From assembly GCA_030144725.1 (NCBI GenBank), contig JASKMD010000003.1:9188737-9252736 (forward strand): a DNA stretch of 64,000 nucleotides. Direction: 5' to 3'. The notes below the pieces were generated by a model. The model ran no database searches. It had not been told where the DNA came from and saw only the letters and a program-made list of their open reading frames with translations. Shown here in pieces: positions 58,054 through 64,000 of this stretch. A program made the translations under genes and the position numbers. Source of the stretch: Haematococcus lacustris (lineage: Eukaryota; Chlorophyta; Chlorophyceae; Chlamydomonadales; Haematococcaceae). The stretch's first letter is position 1. Every line of letters starts with the position of its first letter.

Positions 58054-58192
58054 GTGGTAGCCTCGGTCGCACCCTTGATGACTGCAGACCCCACACCAAT
58101 GGCACGTTACTTGGGCAAACCCCCTGACCACTGGGCACCTCATCAAAACTAACAGCCTTGTGAGGCTAACAGCCTGTGCAAACTACTAGGCC
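58054..58192 (-). ncRNA. Candidate Fanzor guide-RNA region, locus F2, first half
   Basis: Begins directly after the Fanzor-type tail's stop codon on the same strand. It contains CTGTTAGCCTCACAAGG, GATGAGGTGCCCAGTGG and GGTGCGACCGAGGCTACCAC. The foldback-like element interrupts it and it resumes at 55,183. Confidence 0.45.
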
Positions 58193-58330
58193 CTACACAT
58201 TGTTGCGGGCCCGACCATCAATGCCCCGCCGGTACTCTGCAGCCCGGTGCAGCCGCTGCCTGACCTTGGGCAGCCGGTCATTGAACATCGCCCTTTCATA
58301 CAGGCACACACCCTGCCCTTGTGGTCCAGG
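58193..58330 (-). pseudogene. Fanzor-type C-terminal tail
   Basis: Reads FNDRLPKVRQRLHRAAEYRR, then GIDGRARNNV and a stop. The NDRLPK-RQR part matches the end of the Fanzor-like fragment at 41,780-41,810. An in-frame stop upstream leaves only about 45 codons. The N-terminal nuclease part is absent. Confidence 0.5.
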
Positions 58331-58341
58331 TCAACGCTCAC

Positions 58342-59723
58342 GGCTGCACCCCCAGTTGTACCCCTGCTGCACCCCCAACTGTACCCTCTGCCGCACCAGC
58401 TCCCCCTGCTGCAGCGCCTGCAGCTGCCCAGGCATTTTGGGCAAGATCCACCAACTTCTCCAGCCCACCCTCACCTAGCTCACCTGCATCTAGCACACCA
58501 GCCAGGTCCTGAGCGTCAGCGTTGGCAATGTGCTCAGCCAACATCACATGCACCTCAGCATCCCCCCCCCCGCTGTCCATGTGCTTCCCGAGCTGGTCTA
58601 GCTGGAGCTCGCAGGTCTCACAGGGAATGCACACACACTTGCTTGTGAGCAGCGGTGATGCGCTTGACCCACGGCGGATGCAACAGCTCAAAGGTGGTGC
58701 TACGCACTTTGAGGTTTGCTGGGCACTGCCGCTCATACTCCAAATACAGCTTTTTTAGGGATCGGTCCACGTAGCGCCGTGACATGCGCACCTCGCTCTT
58801 CTTACTGCTCCTGCCACAACAGCAAGAGTGGTGGGCAGTTGTGTCATGCACCCAGCCTGCCAGCCTACCAGCCTACCATGTCAGCCCCCCAGCCCATCAG
58901 CCTGCAGCCATCCACCCTGCCCTCCTGCCAACCCAGCCCATGCAGCCCTACTAGCCCAATTCAGTGAGCCTACCCAGCGGTCATGCGCACGTAGTAGCGC
59001 CGCACGTCCTTGTTCCATGGGTGATGGACTGCTGTGCTCCTCGAAGAAGCTGCGCACGTACTCCAGCTGCTCCTGGCTGAGACAGCGGCGGCCGCGCCGG
59101 AGGGGCGCTGCTGCCCAGTCCGCTGATGAGCCAGCTGCTAGGTTGGACATGTGGCTCCTCCTGGCACTCTTGACTGCCTTGGGCGTGATGCCCAGCTGCC
59201 TGGCCGTGGTCTTGATGCCATGCCGCTCAATGCCACTGCCCATTATCATGGCCAAGGCGGGATTGCACGGCTGCTGGTTTGTTGAGCGCTGCCCACCCGG
59301 GGCGGGTTTGATGCCGGCAAGCACGGGCCTGAGCGACTCCACCATGATGCCCCCCAGCACCTGGTCAGGGGTAGGTGGGACCACGCCAGTAGCCAGGCTG
59401 ACCACAGACCGCATGCGGCGGTGCTGCTGCAGCCTGTCCAGCAGCTCTGCACCCTCCTCCACTGGGTACTGCTGAAACTCATCCAACAGCGGCTGCAGCC
59501 TGCGCTGCCAGGCTTGGGGTGAAATGTTGAGGGGCTCTGGCTGCTGCTGCTGCTGCTGCTGGAGCGAGCGCAAGTCCCACACCGGCAACGGGGTATTCCG
59601 TGCCCCTGAACCTGCTGCCCCTACTCCTGCTGCCCTTGCCCTCCCCTGTTGCTCCTGCCCTTCTGCCTCTACTGCAGCTCTTAGCACAGGAGCCACTAGC
59701 TGCTGCCGCTGCTTGGTGCTCAT
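58342..59723 (-). pseudogene. Uncharacterised mobile-element-type protein with Cys cluster, frameshifted
   Basis: The first frame opens at the ATG of 59,723 (MSTKQRQQLVAPV), has a poly-Gln run, then QLGITPKAVKSARRSHMSN and LSQEQLEYVRSFFEEH. The homologous continuation PWNKDVRRYYVRMTAG is in another frame (indel near 59,020). A GTAGGC donor and GGCAG acceptor near 58,830 then lead to RRYVDRSLKKLYLEYERQ and KVRSTTFELLHPPWVKRI. After HKQVCV a lost GT unit in a (GT)n run (58,630-58,638) shifts the frame to KCVCIPCETCELQLDQL. The layout (helical N-part, a 'STxFxxLxPxWV' block, then C-x-C … C-x2-C) recalls a repetitive protein family in algae and invertebrates that I cannot name. Two frameshifts mean it is probably dead. 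Confidence 0.45.
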
Positions 59724-59775
59724 CCAACCTGCACAACATCAGCAACAGAGGACTAGGAGGCTGGTGACAAGCATG

Positions 59776-59806
59776 ACGGTAGTAGTAGTAGTAGTAGTAG
59801 TAGTAC
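59776..59806. repeat. (GTA)n microsatellite
   Basis: About nine GTA units just upstream (minus-strand sense) of the ATG at 59,723. Confidence 0.8.
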
Positions 59807-59871
59807 AATTGCTGGTTGATGGTGGGGCCAGCACTCACTTTGCAGGTTGGGAGGTCAGTTGCTGCTGCTGC

Positions 59872-60489
59872 TCATCGGCCACCCTGCAGCGTGGCACATC
59901 TGTTGCTGGTAGTCAGCAACGCTGTGGGGGCTGCACAGTGCACCCGTTGAGCCGTGGCTCGTGTGGCCGAAGTCTGCGCGGCTGGCTGCCATGCGCGCTC
60001 TTCATGGTGGGTGTAATGCTCACACAGTCCTCCCACAAAGGCCATCCAGCACGTGGCAGTGGGGGTTTTGTTAAACATTTGGTGGCTCCACCACACCTCT
60101 GCACCCCCAGTGAGAAGACCAGCCGCGTAGGGGACCCATTGAGGCACAGGCATGCGGCATGCGCTGAAGTACTCAGTCAGTGACCGCGCCCAGGCTCTCA
60201 CAGCCAACCCAGTGGCTGTGCCCCCATGCAGAGGTGGTGGTGGCAGGCAGGAAGGGCTGGATGGCGGTGGCTGGGCTGAGTTGGACTGAGCTTTCTGCGC
60301 TAGCCTGGGCGGAGGGGGAGAGGGCCCAGTTGCCAGCAGCAGGCGCTGGTGGCCCCCAACTACAGCTGAGTAGGGCAGCCCAGGGATGTGCAATGCAGGA
60401 GCCACAGTATGATGCCTGCACATGCACACATGCATCCCACAATGGTTTGAGTGGGAGGTACGGTGGTGGGTGCTTGGGTGGGCATGCAT
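59872..60489 (-). pseudogene. Retrotransposon Gag fragment
   Basis: After a Pro/Ser-rich leader, the reading LAVRAWARSLTEYFSACRMP, WVPYAAGLLTGGAEVWW and FVGGLCEHYTHHEE fits the capsid-like 'retrotrans_gag' domain (VxxWLxxLxxYF … WxxxxxxL…A..W). No protease or zinc knuckle follows, and its 5' part stops at the LTR border (60,502). It sits outside the 3' LTR of the neighbouring gypsy element, so it belongs to another, older element. Confidence 0.5.
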
Positions 60490-60502
60490 GGGAACTGCGT
60501 AC

Positions 60503-60738
60503 TGTAGCGTTCAGAAAGGACGCGCCTTAAATCTTTTCAGTGTGTGAACGCCATGCAACGCTAACCGCAGTTACAGGTGTCAGACTGCTGCAGCGCAACC
60601 AGGCTAAGACATAGAACGGCCTCCGGGGATCGAACCCGAATGGTGGGCAGCAGTACAGCCCACCACTTAACCTGCCTGTATCACACTTCAGCAGTGACAC
60701 TAGCGCCGATCCGCTTAGTGCAGAATCGGAACGCTACA
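60503..60738 (-). repeat. 3' LTR of the Ty3/gypsy element
   Basis: 236 bp, on the minus strand beginning TGTAGCGTTCCGATTC and ending GAACGCTACA, so the ends are inverted TGTAGCGTTC. It follows a polypurine tract. The five bases outside it (CGTAC, 60,498-60,502) are the expected target duplication; the partner is beyond the window. A tRNA-like T-arm (CGGGTTCGATCCCCG) lies inside at about 60,620. Confidence 0.75.
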
Positions 60739-60752
60739 TTCCTCCCCCTCCT
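60739..60752 (-). promoter_or_regulatory. Polypurine tract (plus-strand primer) of the retrotransposon
   Basis: On the minus strand AGGAGGGGGAGGAA abuts the LTR start TGTAG, as expected for the second-strand primer. Confidence 0.75.
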
Positions 60753-61022
60753 ATGGGATGGCCGTTCCGCCCATAGGCCATCGTGGCATGGACTCGCAGT
60801 ACATGACCGCTAATTTGGAACTCCTGCCCATCCGGACGCAGGTCGCTCTCAGGAGTTTATGGTCACCATGGACCCTTCAGCCCAGACTCACAGAGCCAGT
60901 GGACGCTGGGTACAAGACAAGCCAGGCTCACATGAGCAACTGGATCCATAGCACACCAAGGCACATAGCATGCAGCAAAGCAACCAGCGTTGACCACATG
61001 GAGCCCATGTCCCACATTTAAT
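60753..61022. other. Non-coding 3' region of the retrotransposon
   Basis: Lies between the pol stop codon and the polypurine tract. No further open frame is seen. Confidence 0.5.
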
Positions 61023-64000
61023 TCACAGCAAGCCATTCTGAGCCTTATACAAGTTCACGCAGTCAGGGGCATTTGCTAGATTGCTGACTGGCTCCCAGGT
61101 GTTGTCAGAGTCATCATAACCCTTCCACTTGACGAGGTACTCCTTTGCTTTACCTGCACGCACATGCCGGTGGTTCACAATGCGCTCTACTTCATACTGT
61201 GGGGAATCATCTAACCAGCCCAGCTCAGTGGGGGGTAGACGACCAAAGTTGCCCTCATAGGGTCTTAACAGTGACACATGGAAGACGGGATGAATCCTGG
61301 ACATGGCTTGTGGCAGGGTCAGCTTTACAGCGTCTCTACCCACAAGAGCTTCAATCCTGAAAGGCCCCACATACCGTGGCAGCAGCTTCCTGGCTTTGCC
61401 CACCATGTTACGCAGATTCATGGTACTAAGCAGCACACGGTCACCCACTTGGAACATACTGTCCGCGGATTTCCTGTGTGGATTAGCATCATTTGACTGC
61501 CGACTTTGTGCCAGTTTCATACATCTCCTGGCTTCTTGAACACCTTTCTCCCAGCCATCAGCGAAGAACTGGGCCATGGGAGGTGGCAACCGAGGTAACT
61601 CATGGGTCACCGGTGTCACTGGGGACTGTCCATAATTAATCAGGAAAGGTGTAGACTTAATGCTTTCTTGCCATGAGTTATTAATTGCAAACTCGGCGAA
61701 CGAGAGGTGTTTAGGCCAGTCTCGTTGAGTGGGAGAGATATAATGCCTGAGCATCTCCTCCAACACTTTGTTGTACCGCTCAACCTGCCCATTTGACTGG
61801 GGGTGATAGCTGGAGGTAAGAGAATGTTTCATGCCTACTAGCTTGCATACAGCTTGCCAGAACTTGCTCACGAATAGGGAGCCCCGATCACTCACAACTT
61901 CAGAGGGTAGTCCATGATGGACAAATACCTTATCAATGAAGAGTTGTGCAAATTCAGGAGCATCCATGCTTTCCTTGCATGGCACTAGGTGCACCATTTT
62001 GGAGAGCCTGTCAACGAATACACAGATGGAATCATATCCATGTGATCCGGACGGTAGTTTGGTTATGAAGTCCATGTGCATGACTTCCCAGCGGTATCCA
62101 GGTATAGACAGAGGATGAAGGAACCCCCATGGCTTAGCTGTAACCGACTTGTTTCTCTGGCATGCATCACATGTTGTTACATAGTGACGCACATCAGTGC
62201 GTAAGTGTTTCCACCAGAACACACGCATGACACGCTCCAACGTCTTAGTGATCCCAACGTGGCCAGCATACTTAGCATCATGCATTTCATGCAAGATATG
62301 CTCTCGTAGCTGTTTGTCACGGGGCACAATAATGGTACGTCGTTTGTTGTGTCTCCATAAGCCATGTTCATCCAGGTAAAAGTTCTTTGTCTTCCTACGC
62401 TTGGTGAAGTTGGAATCAGCAGCGTAAGCTCTGACCAACCACTCATGCAGGTTTGACAGAGGACCTGGTGGTTTGGGTGCACTGGGTTCTCCATCTGCTG
62501 GTATGTCAGCAGCCCAAGTGACACGCTTAGTGGGTGGCCTGACGGCAGCACCAGCACCTTGGCCTGGTGGTGGTTGTGTGGGTGGCGCAGCGGCAACACC
62601 AGCACTGTTTTTCTGCGCCTCAGCACAAGTTTCCTCCCCCTCCTGAGAACGACGCTGGCTTCTAGTCGTCACTAGAATACTACGCACATTATCTGCACCA
62701 GAGCCCTTACACGTCTGCAATGGGGCTGCTGGAATGCGTGACAATGGGTCAGCAGGATTAGATATACCAGGTAAATATTCAATGGTATATGAGAAGCGGG
62801 CCAGGAATTCCATCCATCTAGTCTGCCTTCGTGATAGTATAGTTTGAGTAGGCAGAGAGATGAGCGGCTTGTGATCTGTGTACAGTGTGAATGGTACCCC
62901 TTCCAGGTAGCATCGCCACTGTTGGCAAGCAGATACCAATGCCAGCAGTTCCTGTTCGCCCGTGGTGTAATTAATCTCAGCAGGAATCAATTTCCTGGAG
63001 TAATACGCCAAAGGGTAGCCATCCTGCATCAGGACTGCACCGATGCCCTCAAGGGACGCATCGCAGTGCACCTGAAACGGCTTGCTGTGATCAGGAAGCT
63101 TGAGCATAGGCACATTAGAAATGGCCTGCTTCAGAGCATTGAAGGCATCCAGCTCAGCCTGAGGCCATGCCTTCCAAGGAAAGGACTCCTTTTTGGGGCC
63201 AGTCAGGTTAGTGAGGGGTGCAGCAATAGTGCTAAAATTATGTACAAATTTACGTACATAGTTAGCAGCGCCCAGGAAAGACTGCAGAGTTTTGAGGCTA
63301 GTAGGTACTGGCCATTCAGAGATTGCAGTAACTTTACACGGGTCAACAGAGATGCCTTGAGCACTAATAATATGGCCCAGGAACTTTAGTGTTCTCTGCA
63401 TAAATTCACATTTAGATAGCTTAGCATAAAATTTATTTTTACGCAATAAGTCAAACACACGCCTAAGGTGGACTAGGTGCTCCTCACTGTCCTTGGACAT
63501 CACTAGGATGTCATCAAGGTACACGAGTGCACAGTCATTGATCACCTCAGCAAATGCTTCATTCATTACACGTTGGAACGTGGCAGGAGCATTTGTCAGG
63601 CCAAAGCACAGTACCTTGAATTGGTAGTGTCCCATGGGAGTCCTGAACGCGGTCTTAGGGACATCCTCAGCCGGGATGCGGATCTGGTGGTAACCAGCCT
63701 GCAGATCAAGGGAGGAGAACACAGTTTTTCCTGCTAGCTGATCAAACAGATCATCAATGCGTGGCAAAGGATACTGGTCCCTAATTGTAATCTTATTTAG
63801 CTGGCGGTAATCAATACACATGCGCAGCTCACCTGACTTCTTCTGGACAAACAGCACAGGTGCAGCATAGGGTGATGAGCTTGGCTCTATCAGGCCCTTA
63901 GCAAGCAAGTTAGTGATCTGTTTACGCAGTTCATCTTGTTCAGGTTTGGACATCCTATAGCTGGGCCTAGCTGGAGGCTTGCCATCAGGCTGCAAGGGGA
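61023..64000 (-). mobile_element. Ty3/gypsy chromovirus pol polyprotein, 5' part beyond window
   Basis: An open frame of at least 990 codons with no internal stop. In order, with residues counted from the first visible Met: reverse transcriptase with [10 protein letters not shown] and YLDD (159-162); RNase H with [12 protein letters not shown] and TDHKPL; integrase zinc-binding H-x-H/C-x2-C ([13 protein letters not shown] … CDACQ), then catalytic acidic residues in [19 protein letters not shown] and NGQVERYNK; and a C-terminal chromodomain ([10 protein letters not shown] … [20 protein letters not shown]). The chromodomain makes it a chromovirus, whose integrase tail is thought to steer insertion to modified histones. 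The intact frame and sharp LTR/PPT suggest a young element. Gag, protease and the 5' LTR are outside the window. Confidence 0.92.

Noticed and set aside
60560..60740. Possible tRNA gene on the minus strand
   Set aside because: Only a T-arm and one hairpin are present; no acceptor stem or D-arm, and it lies inside an LTR.

Overview
The window looks like nuclear DNA of a chlamydomonadalean green alga. The genes are rich in short GT-AG introns, there are very long pentanucleotide arrays (AGCCC, GGGCA), interstitial TTAGGG-like repeats, a chromodomain Ty3/gypsy retrotransposon, hAT elements and Fanzor/TnpB-like protein relics. The style (AGLGW/PAQPS-coding arrays, the protein tails) reminds me of Haematococcus, but that species call is from memory and tentative. 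No rRNA, complete tRNA, CRISPR or bacterial operon is visible.

Positions 1-40,300 hold a head-to-tail tandem triplication, all on the minus strand, of one gene for a single-pass receptor-like protein kinase (copy A 376-14654, B 15544-27575, C 28713-39996). I could trace 18 exons in each copy with compatible splice phases at all but two junctions (7/8 and 10/11). Each has a signal peptide, an ectodomain with many N-glycosylation sequons, one membrane segment and a TKL-like kinase domain with VAVK, HRDLKPDN, DLG (for DFG) and APE. Introns carry shared and private transposon debris: hAT relics, hairpin repeats, telomere-like repeats and minisatellites. Copies B and C share insertions that A lacks, so they are the youngest pair. 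In A and B exon 7 ends in an in-frame TGA where C has CAA.

Positions 40,300-60,500 are a transposon graveyard. A 5'-truncated Fanzor (eukaryotic TnpB homologue) C-terminus at 41,313-41,831 is followed by a conserved non-coding segment. The same segment recurs at five loci in the window, and at 58,054-58,330 it again lies just 3' of a Fanzor-type C-terminal tail. This is the best candidate for an uncharacterised system: a Fanzor guide-RNA (omega/fRNA) locus and its dispersed 3'-end copies. Two transposons interrupt this segment at sites only about ten bases apart: a 2.66-kb hAT element (8-bp duplication CCGAGGAT) and a 2.87-kb long-inverted-repeat element (5-bp duplication GTGGT). A second hAT element (50,683-51,721) encodes a BED-type zinc finger. 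The only ordinary host gene I recognise outside the kinase array is a small J-domain protein (52,202-52,833, minus strand).

Positions 59,870-64,000 contain a gag relic. Next to it are the 3' LTR (60,503-60,738), polypurine tract and most of the pol polyprotein (61,023 to beyond the right edge) of a Ty3/gypsy chromovirus on the minus strand.
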